Shown here in pieces: positions 20,222 through 28,951 of a stretch of DNA of 64,000 bases. How positions within the stretch are numbered: the first letter of the stretch is position 1; each line of letters begins with the position of its first letter. Source of the stretch: Lachnospiraceae bacterium (GTDB taxonomy: Bacteria > Bacillota > Clostridia > Lachnospirales > Lachnospiraceae); contig JAILNG010000054.1 in the NCBI GenBank assembly GCA_024691875.1, forward strand, positions 20,061 to 84,060, read 5' to 3'. The notes beneath the pieces were generated by a model that was not told the origin of the DNA, searched no databases, and saw nothing but the letters and a program-made list of their open reading frames with translations. A program made the position numbers and the translations under genes.

Positions 20222-20515
20222 TTACACCTTTCTCGGTCGTTTGCTGACTTTGCTTTCCGCTCTGTCAACCATTACAAGAACTTCAGCCACAACTCCGTAC
20301 AATTCTTCCGGAATATAATCACCGATCTCAAGCTTTGAAAGCGTTCCTGCAAGTTTTTCATCTTTGTGTATGGGTACATCCGTTTCTTTGGCCGTCTCAA
20401 TGATCTTTTCCGCAACATGTCCCTTTCCCGTTGCTATGATCTGAGGAGCCGTTTCTCCCGGAACATACTCCAGAGCAACCGCTGTTTTTTGTTTTTCTTC
20501 TTTTTCTTCTGCCAT
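20222..20515 (-). CDS. Stand-alone FlhB C-terminal-like (EscU/YscU/HrcU, YlqH-like) cytosolic protein
   Basis: AVALEYVPGETAPQIIATGKGHVAEKIIETAKETDVPIHKDEKLAGTLSKLEIGDYIPEELYGVVAEVLV; no TM domain. Confidence 0.85.
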   Translation of the reverse strand: MAEEKEEKQKTAVALEYVPGETAPQIIATGKGHVAEKIIETAKETDVPIHKDEKLAGTLSKLEIGDYIPEELYGVVAEVLVMVDRAESKVSKRPRKV

Positions 20516-20556
20516 ATGCTTCATTCTGACCGTAAGGTCCAAAAAACGATAGATCT

Positions 20557-21312
20557 TTAAACGAAATTACCGATAAAACTGCGTCTGTGTATCTCACAGG
20601 GGCCGTATTTTTTGAGGGCTTCGATGTGCGCAGCACTTCCGTAGCCCTTATTGGAAGCAAAATCATATTCCGGATACTTGTCCGAAACAAATTCCATGTA
20701 TCTGTCTCTCGTAACCTTTGCAATAATACTTGCGGAAGCTATCGAAAGACTCTTTGCATCGCCCTTTATGATCTTTACCTGCTTTTGATCAAGTCCCGGA
20801 ATGATCACAGCATCGTTAAGCAAAAGATCCGGACGGGGATCCAGTTTTGAAACGGCTTGCCTCATAGCTTCGTAAGTTGCCTGAAGGATATTTATCTCAT
20901 CGATCCTTTCCGGCGAAACGACACCGATCCCGTAAGCAACTGCCTTTTCCATGATCTCTTCGCTCAATTCTTCTCTTTGCTTAGCCGTAAGTTTCTTGGA
21001 ATCATTCACATACAGTATCTTACAGCCCTTTGGGAGAATGACCGCTCCCGCAACCACTGGACCCGCAAGAGGTCCGCGTCCGACTTCGTCGATTCCGCAT
21101 ATGCTTGCGTAATCATAGTACTTGTTCTCATAGATCAGCATATTGTCGATGCGTTCAAGCTCTTTAAGATACTTGTCTTTCTTCTTTCTGCAATCCTCCA
21201 GGATCTTTACAACACCGGCTCTTTCATCGTTCTTATAGGCAGCGAGAAATGAATCCGTGTCTTCGGGTGAAAGAGACTTTGCTTTTAATTTGATATCCGA
21301 AATACTTTCCAT
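20557..21312 (-). CDS. rnhB: Ribonuclease HII
   Basis: ICGIDEVGRGPLAGPVVAGAVILP, ASIIAKVTRDRYM. Confidence 0.95.
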   Translation of the reverse strand: MESISDIKLKAKSLSPEDTDSFLAAYKNDERAGVVKILEDCRKKKDKYLKELERIDNMLIYENKYYDYASICGIDEVGRGPLAGPVVAGAVILPKGCKILYVNDSKKLTAKQREELSEEIMEKAVAYGIGVVSPERIDEINILQATYEAMRQAVSKLDPRPDLLLNDAVIIPGLDQKQVKIIKGDAKSLSIASASIIAKVTRDRYMEFVSDKYPEYDFASNKGYGSAAHIEALKKYGPCEIHRRSFIGNFV

Positions 21313-21321
21313 TATTTTGTC

Positions 21322-22188
21322 CTATTTAATGAAGTCAGAAACCTTTTCAAGGCTGACTTTTCCGAATTTTCCGCCTCTGAAGTCATCAGTTATCGTAAAT
21401 GACATACGATCTGTGTCAGGCTCTCCGCCCTTTTTCAGACAAGCCTTTTTCGCACATATATCATACAAAAGCTCCAGGCTGTCTTCCTTTTCGAGAACAC
21501 CGTAACGGGAATTAACCGCTCCCGGATAGCTCTGAACGAGGTATTTAAGAAGATTAAGTGCAAGATCGTGAGAATCAAGTATGTTCTCATTGATGGATCC
21601 GATCATTGCAATGTGAAGCCCCACTTTTTGATCCTCAAACTTGGGCCATAAAATGCCGGGAGTATCAAGGAGTTCCAGCTCTTTTGACAGTCTTATCCAC
21701 TGCTTGCCGGTGGTAACGCCCGGCTTGTCTCCGGTTTTGGTGCAGGCTTTTTTCGCATAGGAATTTATGAAGGTGGATTTTCCCACATTGGGTATTCCGA
21801 GGATCATAGCGCGGATCGGACGATTGATCATCCCTCTGGCCTTGTCTCTCTCAATCTTTTCTTTACAAGCCTCACGAACCACATTCATTACAGGCTTCAG
21901 ATTTCCGTTTCTGGCATTTGTGATCAGAACAAAATAGCCCTTTGATTCGTAATAGCTCTTAAAGTCAGCTGTTACACGGTCATCCGCAAGATCGGCTTTA
22001 TTGATGAGAAGAACCCTCGGCTTGTTGTTTGCAAGCTCATCAATGTCCGGATTTTTTGATGAATAAGGGATCCTGGCATCGATCAGTTCAATGAGTACAT
22101 CCACAAGCTTAAGACTTTCTTTTATTTCCTTTTTCGCCTTGGCCATGTGGCCGGGGTACCAATTTATGTTTGTCTTGTTATCAGTCAT
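21322..22188 (-). CDS. rbgA: Ribosome biogenesis GTPase YlqF/RbgA
   Basis: INWYPGHMAKAKKEI, circularly permuted GTPase with GIPNVGKSTFINS and DTPGILWPK. Confidence 0.95.
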   Translation of the reverse strand: MTDNKTNINWYPGHMAKAKKEIKESLKLVDVLIELIDARIPYSSKNPDIDELANNKPRVLLINKADLADDRVTADFKSYYESKGYFVLITNARNGNLKPVMNVVREACKEKIERDKARGMINRPIRAMILGIPNVGKSTFINSYAKKACTKTGDKPGVTTGKQWIRLSKELELLDTPGILWPKFEDQKVGLHIAMIGSINENILDSHDLALNLLKYLVQSYPGAVNSRYGVLEKEDSLELLYDICAKKACLKKGGEPDTDRMSFTITDDFRGGKFGKVSLEKVSDFIK

Positions 22189-22220
22189 ATATTCACCTGC
22201 CGCTTGAAATCGATTTGATC

Positions 22221-22799
22221 TTATTTGTTGTTCAGCTTCTTAATAAAAGCCGGAGAAGGCGAGATCCTGAAAAAAGCCTTTCCTATAATATCGCCCTTTA
22301 CAACAGATCCGATGTTTGAGAATCTTGAGTCTTCGGAAGAATTACGATTGTCTCCCAGTACAAAGAATTCGTTTTCCTGTAATTCAATGGGACTGTCTGC
22401 CAATCCGGAAACCTTCATTTTTTCGGTATCTATAACTTCTTCAAACTCTTCACCGTTAATGTAAACGCTTCCGTTAATGATCTCAACGGTATCTCCCGGA
22501 ACTCCGATAACACGTTTTACGTTATTATAGGAGTGTTCATTTGAACCCTGGTTAAAAACGATCACGTCGTTCCTTTTCGGCTCGCTTTTTAAATAAGAAA
22601 GCCTGTTTATAAGGATCACGTCTCCGTCGTTCAAAGTCTTGCCCATAGAATCTCCGACCATTACGGTCTTTGCCAGAGCGTATCTGATGATGAGCCAGGC
22701 TGCAAGGACAACAAGCGCGGATTCCAAAAGCAGGATTCCCGCTTTCTTAAGTAAGATCAATATTTTAGGTTTTTTGTCATAAAGATATATGTCTGCCAT
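22221..22799 (-). CDS. lepB: Signal peptidase I
   Basis: MVGDSMGKTLNDGDVILINR, FVLGDNRNSSEDSR; start at Met32 of the listed ORF, since the ORF 5' end overlaps the rplS terminator. Confidence 0.93.
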   Translation of the reverse strand: MADIYLYDKKPKILILLKKAGILLLESALVVLAAWLIIRYALAKTVMVGDSMGKTLNDGDVILINRLSYLKSEPKRNDVIVFNQGSNEHSYNNVKRVIGVPGDTVEIINGSVYINGEEFEEVIDTEKMKVSGLADSPIELQENEFFVLGDNRNSSEDSRFSNIGSVVKGDIIGKAFFRISPSPAFIKKLNNK

Positions 22800-22862
22800 A
22801 ATACTTAATTTTAAATGATTAGCCTCTTTTTGTAAAGCAAACTTCGCTATCTCCAAAAGAAA

Positions 22863-22888
22863 ACGGGACAGGCAAAAACCTGTCCCGT
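22863..22888 (-). terminator. Rho-independent terminator of rplS
   Basis: ACGGGACAGG/CCTGTCCCGT stem followed by T-rich TTTTCTTTT on minus strand. Confidence 0.88.
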
Positions 22889-22904
22889 ACATTTCGGTCT
22901 GTTA

Positions 22905-23252
22905 TTACTTAATAACTTCCTTAACCTTAGCGCTCTTACCTTTTCTGTCGCGAAGGTAGTTGAGCTTAGCGCGTCTTGCCTTACCTGTTCTTACAACCTC
23001 GATCTTCTCAACGATAGGGGAATTAACGAGCCAAGTCTTTTCTACACCGATTCCGTTGGAGCTCTTTCTTACTGTGAAAGTCTCTCTTACTCCGGCGTGC
23101 TGCTTCTTAAGAACTGTGCCCTCGAAAAGCTGTGTTCTTACACGGTTTCCTTCTTTAACCTTAGCGTAAACCTTAACGGAGTCACCAACGTTAAACTGGG
23201 GCTTCTCAGCCTTTAACTGTTCTGCTTCGATTTCTCTGATAATGTCGTTCAT
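22905..23252 (-). CDS. rplS: 50S ribosomal protein L19
   Basis: [31 protein letters not shown]. Confidence 0.97.
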   Translation of the reverse strand: MNDIIREIEAEQLKAEKPQFNVGDSVKVYAKVKEGNRVRTQLFEGTVLKKQHAGVRETFTVRKSSNGIGVEKTWLVNSPIVEKIEVVRTGKARRAKLNYLRDRKGKSAKVKEVIK

Positions 23253-23326
23253 TTTACGACCTCCTTTTATATTAAGCCGTTCTTACTCATATCTATGACA
23301 GCGGACCGACTTTTTCATGCCGAGAT

Positions 23327-23355
23327 ATTATAATACCGAATTGTATAAATTGCAA
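23327..23355 (-). promoter_or_regulatory. Predicted sigma-A promoter of rplS
   Basis: Minus strand TTGCAA - 17 nt - TATAAT. Confidence 0.65.
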
Positions 23356-23371
23356 GTAAAAGTTGAAAAAA

Positions 23372-24079
23372 TTATTTCAAGAGATCCGGCCGATATTTCC
23401 TTGTCCTTTCAACCGACTTTTCCTTTTTCCATTTCTCTACATTTGCGTGATGTCCGGAAAGAAGAACTTCAGGGACTTTCAAGCCGCGATACTCTTCAGG
23501 TCTGGTGTATTGAGGATGTTCAAGAAGATTATCATTAAAGCTCTCATAAACAGCTGAATCCACATTGTTGAGAACCCCCGGCACAAGTCTGGAGACAGTG
23601 TCCATCATTACCATTGCCGGTAATTCTCCGCCTGTCAGTACATAATCTCCGATGGTATAAAAATCCGGTTGAATGATCTCAAGTGCTCTTTCATCTATGC
23701 CTTCGTAATGACCGCAAATAAAGATAAGATCTTCTTCCTTTGCCAGTTCTTTTGCCGCATTTTGATCAAATTTACGCCCCCATGGTGTCAAATAGATCGT
23801 TTTGGGCTTTTTTTGAGAGTCTTTGTCATTGCCTTTGTTTACTTCTTCGACAATGTGTTCCCAGGTTCTGACAACCGGATCTGCCGCCATCAGCATTCCG
23901 GCACCGCCGCCGTATGGATAATCATCAACTTTTCTGTGTTTGTCCAAAGTGAAATCTCTGATGTTTACCGCATTAATGCTCAATATTCCTTTTTCAACGG
24001 CTCTTCCGATTATACTTTCATTCATGCAGGAATTTATCATATCCGGAAAAAGCGTCATAACATAAAAATTCATAGGCAT
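23372..24079 (-). CDS. trmD: tRNA (guanine-N1)-methyltransferase
   Basis: [43 protein letters not shown]. Confidence 0.96.
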   Translation of the reverse strand: MPMNFYVMTLFPDMINSCMNESIIGRAVEKGILSINAVNIRDFTLDKHRKVDDYPYGGGAGMLMAADPVVRTWEHIVEEVNKGNDKDSQKKPKTIYLTPWGRKFDQNAAKELAKEEDLIFICGHYEGIDERALEIIQPDFYTIGDYVLTGGELPAMVMMDTVSRLVPGVLNNVDSAVYESFNDNLLEHPQYTRPEEYRGLKVPEVLLSGHHANVEKWKKEKSVERTRKYRPDLLK

Positions 24080-24084
24080 ACGTA

Positions 24085-24609
24085 TTAATCCGTTAATCCC
24101 GGAAGGATGTGCACGGTTATCTTTTTTTCCTCCAAGGATACTCTTATGTTGCTGTCTTTGATCGAGGGAATGAGAATTTCTTTTTTATCTTTTGTCTTAA
24201 CAAGATAAACGTCGTTTGCCGATGTTTGAAGAATCTCGGTAAGAACTCCGACAGGAGTTTCCGGATCGTTTTCGTCATAAACATCCAGCCCGATCAAGTC
24301 ATATATATAATATTCCCCTTCTTCAAGAGGAATAGCATTTTCTCTTGTAACCAGCAGATCCATCTGTTTCCAGCGTTCCACATCGTTGATCGAATCTATG
24401 CCTTTGAACTTTAAAATGGCCAGATTCTTAAAATACTTGACTCCCGTTACTTCCAGTTCCTTAAGCTCTTTTCCCGTATCAAGAAAAACCTGCTTGAGGA
24501 AGTCAAATCTTTTTATGTCTTCTGTTGTGGGATAAACCTTAACTTCTCCGTGTATCCCGTGAGTATTGGAGATCACCCCGACTCTTAACATTTTGTCTTT
24601 ATCGATCAA
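24085..24609 (-). CDS. rimM: Ribosome maturation factor RimM
   Basis: [29 protein letters not shown]; likely TTG start at 24609 (7 nt after AAGGAG) or ATG at 24591; the longer ORF overlaps a terminator. Confidence 0.92.
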   Translation of the reverse strand: MIDKDKMLRVGVISNTHGIHGEVKVYPTTEDIKRFDFLKQVFLDTGKELKELEVTGVKYFKNLAILKFKGIDSINDVERWKQMDLLVTRENAIPLEEGEYYIYDLIGLDVYDENDPETPVGVLTEILQTSANDVYLVKTKDKKEILIPSIKDSNIRVSLEEKKITVHILPGLTD

Positions 24610-24650
24610 ATTAAACTCCTTAATGACAAACACGTCTTTTTTAAAGAAAA

Positions 24651-24676
24651 GCGCATGCTTAATTTTAAACATGCGC
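24651..24676 (-). terminator. Terminator/attenuator between khpA and rimM
   Basis: GCGCATG/CATGCGC stem followed by TTTTCTTT on minus strand. Confidence 0.7.
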
Positions 24677-24684
24677 CGACTTCT

Positions 24685-24918
24685 TTACTGAAGTATTTCT
24701 ACAACCACCTTTTTGTCATCCTTCGCAGAAGCAGCCTTAACTACTGTACGAATTGACTTAGCGATGCGTCCCTGCTTACCGATAACCTTACCCATATCGG
24801 ATTCAGCTACTTTCAGGGAAACAACCAGCGCTTTTTCGGTGTCCTCTTCGGTTACAACAACCTCAGAGGGATTGTCAACCAACGCCTTAGCGATGGTTTC
24901 AACAAGTTCTCTCATCAT
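24685..24918 (-). CDS. khpA: KH-domain RNA-binding protein KhpA
   Basis: 77 aa; KVAESDMGKVIGKQGRIAKSIRTVVKAA; between rpsP and rimM. Confidence 0.92.
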   Translation of the reverse strand: MMRELVETIAKALVDNPSEVVVTEEDTEKALVVSLKVAESDMGKVIGKQGRIAKSIRTVVKAASAKDDKKVVVEILQ

Positions 24919-24945
24919 GATGCCAACCCTCCCGCTGATTAATAA

Positions 24946-25188
24946 TTACTTATTGATACCTGCCTTCTTGAAAAGGTTAGCAACTGTCTGAGTGGGCTGA
25001 GCTCCGTCAGAGATCCACTTCTTTGCAGCTTCTGCATCTACGTTGAATGCTGCGGGCTCCTTTGTGGGATCGTAAGTACCGATCTCTGCGATGAAACGAC
25101 CGTTACGAGGTGCTCTCTCATCTGCAACTACGATTCTGTAGAAAGGGTTCTTCTTTTCTCCGACTCTTCTAAGTCTGATCTTTACCAT
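24946..25188 (-). CDS. rpsP: 30S ribosomal protein S16
   Basis: [41 protein letters not shown]. Confidence 0.98.
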   Translation of the reverse strand: MVKIRLRRVGEKKNPFYRIVVADERAPRNGRFIAEIGTYDPTKEPAAFNVDAEAAKKWISDGAQPTQTVANLFKKAGINK

Positions 25189-25261
25189 GGTAAATTCCTC
25201 CGTAAAAATATATTAATAAATTTATTTATGAATATCCTTATTGATATTACATACTGTTTTA

Positions 25262-26623
25262 TCAGAACGGAAATCCGCCCTTTTTGCCGAAACCGCCGGG
25301 CATCATGGGCATCTTTCCTTTTCTGCCGCCCATCATTCCTTTAAGCTGTTTCATCATTTGTTTCTGGCCTTCCACCTGTTTAACCAGGCGATTGACCTCA
25401 GCAACATCCACACCCGCTCCTTTGGCGATCCTGCGTTTTCTGGAAGGGTTCATGATCTTGGGATTTGCTCTTTCTTCTGCCGTCATCGAGTTTATAATGG
25501 CAACCACGGGCTTAAACATATCATCATCAAGTTCAGCGCCCTTTAAAGCTCCCATTCCGGGAAGCATGCCCATAATACTCTTGATCCCGCCCATTTTCTT
25601 CATCTGCTTGATCTGTTCAAGATAATCGTTGTAATCAAACTCTGCTTTCTTGAACTTTCTCGCCATTTCCTTGGCTTTTTCTTCATCTACGGCTGCCTGA
25701 GCTTTTTCAATGAGTGAAAGCACATCGCCCATTCCAAGGATCCTGTTTGCCATTCTGTCCGGATAAAAAGGTTCAAGATCTTCAACTTTTTCACCCATAC
25801 CCGCATAAAGAACGGGAAGTCCGGTAACTGCCTTTACGGAAAGTGCGGCACCGCCTCTTGTATCACCGTCAAGTTTTGTAAGAATGACGCCTGTAAGAGG
25901 AAGTTTTTCATTAAATGTTTCAGAAACATTGACTGCATCCTGACCTGTCATTGCGTCGACAGTAAGAATGGAGTTTGTAATGGGATACTTCTCCGTGATC
26001 TCAACCAGTTCGTTCATCATGGCCTCATCGACCTGCAAACGACCTGCTGTATCGATGATAACAAGATTCAGCTTGTTATCGGCGGCGTATTTGAACGCTG
26101 CATCAACAATTTCCAAAGGCTTTTTATCAGTGCCCATCTCAAAGACGGGAACGCCGACCTTTTCGCCGTTAACCTTCAACTGCTCAATGGCTGCGGGACG
26201 ATAAACGTCGCAAGCTACAAGCAAAGGCTTCTTACCCTTGTTTTTGAAGATAGCCGCAAGTTTTGCCGCAGTGGTGGTTTTACCGGCACCTTGAAGACCG
26301 CACATCATGATCGTGGTGATCTCATTGGCGGGAAGGAACTTGATCTCTGCATTCTCGGAACCCATAAGATTAATGAGTTCTTCGTTAACTATCTTGATAA
26401 CCGTTTGACCGGGAGTAAGTGAATTCAGTACATCTTCGCCGACAGCTCTTTCGGAAACGCTTGAAATAAAGTTTTTAACAACCTTAAAGTTAACGTCTGC
26501 TTCAAGAAGCGCCATCTTTATTTCTTTCATGGCTGCCTTTACGTCGTTTTCCGAAAGACGGCCTTTTCCGCGAAGTCCTTTAAATACATTTTGAAGTTTT
26601 TCGGATAATGATTCAAATGCCAT
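25262..26623 (-). CDS. ffh: Signal recognition particle protein Ffh
   Basis: GLQGAGKTTTAAKLAAIF, DTAGRLQVDEAMM, M-domain GMLPGMGALKG and Met-rich tail. Confidence 0.98.
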   Translation of the reverse strand: MAFESLSEKLQNVFKGLRGKGRLSENDVKAAMKEIKMALLEADVNFKVVKNFISSVSERAVGEDVLNSLTPGQTVIKIVNEELINLMGSENAEIKFLPANEITTIMMCGLQGAGKTTTAAKLAAIFKNKGKKPLLVACDVYRPAAIEQLKVNGEKVGVPVFEMGTDKKPLEIVDAAFKYAADNKLNLVIIDTAGRLQVDEAMMNELVEITEKYPITNSILTVDAMTGQDAVNVSETFNEKLPLTGVILTKLDGDTRGGAALSVKAVTGLPVLYAGMGEKVEDLEPFYPDRMANRILGMGDVLSLIEKAQAAVDEEKAKEMARKFKKAEFDYNDYLEQIKQMKKMGGIKSIMGMLPGMGALKGAELDDDMFKPVVAIINSMTAEERANPKIMNPSRKRRIAKGAGVDVAEVNRLVKQVEGQKQMMKQLKGMMGGRKGKMPMMPGGFGKKGGFPF

Positions 26624-26957
26624 TTTTCTTAATCTCTTGTATTAATTCTGATATCCTTCTGCCTTCCGGATTCTGAAGACTTTCAGCAATATCCTTGATC
26701 TCATCGCACAATTTGGAAGCAGTTTTGTACTTTTCCATAAGATGCAACGCATCTTCATACATTTCAAGGCTTTTTTCGCATCCCTTTACTGCATCATGAA
26801 CACCTTGTCTTGTCATTCCGGCGCTTTCCGCAACTTCCGAAAGAGAAAGATCGTTAAGTACATAATCCTCGAATATTTGTTTTTTTCTTTCGCTCAACAG
26901 ATTGCCGTAAAAATCATACAGCATTGAGAGCTCAACGGTCTTTTCCAACTGTTCCAT
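26613..26957 (-). CDS. ylxM: YlxM-like putative DNA-binding/SRP-associated protein
   Basis: YEDYVLNDLSLSEVAESAGMTRQGVHDAVKGCEKSLEMYE HTH pattern; directly upstream of ffh. Confidence 0.9.
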   Translation of the reverse strand: MEQLEKTVELSMLYDFYGNLLSERKKQIFEDYVLNDLSLSEVAESAGMTRQGVHDAVKGCEKSLEMYEDALHLMEKYKTASKLCDEIKDIAESLQNPEGRRISELIQEIKKNGI

Positions 26958-27016
26958 ATGTTCTCCGCTGTAAAGCAAATTGCTTGACATCATTTACAGC
27001 TTCAAAACTATACCAC

Positions 27017-27055
27017 AAAGAAAAAAGCCTGTCAAGCTTTTTTCTTTACAGGCTT
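27017..27055 (-). terminator. Terminator of the ribF transcript with an alternative overlapping hairpin
   Basis: Minus strand AAGCCTGT-N15-ACAGGCTT-TTTTCTTT; competing perfect 12-bp stem AAAGAAAAAAGC-TTGACAG-GCTTTTTTCTTT. Confidence 0.75.
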
Positions 27056-27060
27056 ATATT

Positions 27061-27603
27061 TTATAAACCAAGCATATGTCCGGCTTTATCAAAATTCTGT
27101 TTTTTTATTTCTTCTCTTATTCTGGAACTTGACACAGGACTTCCTTCAAATTCTTCTCTCCTAATGACAATGAGCTTAAAGCCCAGTTCCGCGGACATCT
27201 CTTTTAGAAGTCCGATATCTCCGTTTCTGTTTTTTCCAAACTTAAAATCATCACCGACAACCAGTAGTCGGCATTTCAGTTTTTCAAAAAGAATGTTTTT
27301 TACGAAGTCACGGGCTTCTATGCCTGCAGTGTCCTTGTTGAAAGGGAAAAGGATCAGTTTTTCCACGCCCAATTGTTCAAGGATCGCTTCTTTTTCACTT
27401 TCTGTACAGATCCTGTTCTCGGATTCAAGGATCTTATTGTCCTTTTGAATATCAAAAGTAAAAACACAGGCTTCAAGATCCTTTTTTTCTTTCATCAGGA
27501 TCTCGATGATCTTTCTGTGTCCGATGTGAACACCGTCAAATTTACCGACGGTAATTGCGGTTCCTTCAGATCTGAATTTTTCAATATCTCTTATTACAAG
27601 CAC
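27061..27603 (-). CDS. ribF: FAD synthetase (FMN adenylyltransferase) domain of RibF; C-terminal riboflavin kinase domain absent
   Basis: VGKFDGVHIGHRKII, VVGDDFKFGKNRNGDIGLL, GSPVSSSRIREEI; ends 'AGHMLGL' then TAA and a terminator; only 180 aa; downstream of truB. Confidence 0.85.
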   Translation of the reverse strand: MLVIRDIEKFRSEGTAITVGKFDGVHIGHRKIIEILMKEKKDLEACVFTFDIQKDNKILESENRICTESEKEAILEQLGVEKLILFPFNKDTAGIEARDFVKNILFEKLKCRLLVVGDDFKFGKNRNGDIGLLKEMSAELGFKLIVIRREEFEGSPVSSSRIREEIKKQNFDKAGHMLGL

Positions 27604-27627
27604 AAACTCATCTCCTAAGCTTGATAT

Positions 27628-28539
27628 TTACATAGCAAGAAACATTTTTTCAGGTTTAAATTTATTGCTCTTTTCGTCTTTATAATAAATCCCACAGAAG
27701 TTTCCTTCTGAGTCATAAACCCTGAAAGTGCCAAGTCCTACTGTTGTAGAAATCTCACTGTTTCTTAACGGATTTCCGTTTCTGACCAATTTGTCGAACT
27801 CAGGTTTTGTCGAGATTGCGGGATACTCATTAAAGTACTCATCAATCGGCAAAATGTACTTATCCGGCTGTCCCTCTTCCGCAGCTTTCGCAACATCCGA
27901 AAGCTTTACGGCTGTTTCAAGTTCAAAACGGCCTGTTTTGATCCTGGTCAGTTCCTTCATACATGCGCAGGTACCCAGTGCTTCTCCAAGATCTCTGCAC
28001 AGGCTCCTGATGTATGTACCTTTTCCGCATGTAACACGTATGCTTGCTTCTTTAAGGAAACCATTGTCATCCTTCAAAGAATTCAAAAGCTCGATCGAGT
28101 AAATTGTAACGGGCCGTTTCGCAACTTCCGCAGTTTTTCCGGCTCTTGCAAGCTCGTATAGTTTTTTGCCGTCCAGTTTGATCGCCGAATACATGGGCGG
28201 CGTCTGCATTATATCACCCGTGAAGGTTTCAAAGCTTTTCACAAGGTCATTCTCATCACAATTAACGGGAAGGGTCTTAATAACCTTTCCCGTTACATCT
28301 TCTGTATCTGTTGCTGTTCCGAAAAGCACAACAGCTTCATAAATTTTTGTTTTGGCGGTTTCCATGTCGCAGAGCTTCGTAGCGGAGCCGATGCAGACAG
28401 GAAGTACGCCTGTTGCCAAAGGATCCAGAGTACCGGTGTGTCCGATGTGTTTAAAATGGAGAATTCCTCTGAGTTTCGCTACCACATCATGAGACGTGAA
28501 ACCCTGTTCCTTATTAATGTTAATAATACCGTTGATCAT
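27628..28539 (-). CDS. truB: tRNA pseudouridine(55) synthase TruB
   Basis: GIININKEQGFTSHDVVAKLRG, GHTGTLDPLATGVLPVCIG. Confidence 0.96.
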   Translation of the reverse strand: MINGIININKEQGFTSHDVVAKLRGILHFKHIGHTGTLDPLATGVLPVCIGSATKLCDMETAKTKIYEAVVLFGTATDTEDVTGKVIKTLPVNCDENDLVKSFETFTGDIMQTPPMYSAIKLDGKKLYELARAGKTAEVAKRPVTIYSIELLNSLKDDNGFLKEASIRVTCGKGTYIRSLCRDLGEALGTCACMKELTRIKTGRFELETAVKLSDVAKAAEEGQPDKYILPIDEYFNEYPAISTKPEFDKLVRNGNPLRNSEISTTVGLGTFRVYDSEGNFCGIYYKDEKSNKFKPEKMFLAM

Positions 28540-28567
28540 TTTACCTCTTTGATATTCCGAAGAGTTT

Positions 28568-28951
28568 TTATTCTTCCGTCTCTTCGTCTCTCTTGGGCAT
28601 AGACGCCATCACATCGTCGATCTTCTTGGACATGTTGACGCCGTATTCTATGGTCTGATCCACAACAAATGTGAGCTCGGGAGTGTTTCTCATGTTCATG
28701 GTGTGAGCGAGTTTGCTGCGTATGAAACCTGCAGCGGAATTCAGTCCTTTAAGAGTGTCCTTTTTGGACTGCTCGCCGCCGAGTACACTGACCCAAACCT
28801 TACAGGTTTTAAGATCCGGAGCTACGTAGACATCAACCACGCTGGTAAAAGGATCGATCCTGGGGTCATGGACCTCATCGCGAATGATCGAGGAAAGTTC
28901 ACGAAGAACTTCCTGACTCACGCGAATGTTTTTAATGCTGTTTTTTTTCAT
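28568..28951 (-). CDS. rbfA: 30S ribosome-binding factor A
   Basis: ELSSIIRDEVHDPRIDPFTSVVDVYVAPDLKTCKVWVSVLG. Confidence 0.95.
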   Translation of the reverse strand: MKKNSIKNIRVSQEVLRELSSIIRDEVHDPRIDPFTSVVDVYVAPDLKTCKVWVSVLGGEQSKKDTLKGLNSAAGFIRSKLAHTMNMRNTPELTFVVDQTIEYGVNMSKKIDDVMASMPKRDEETEE

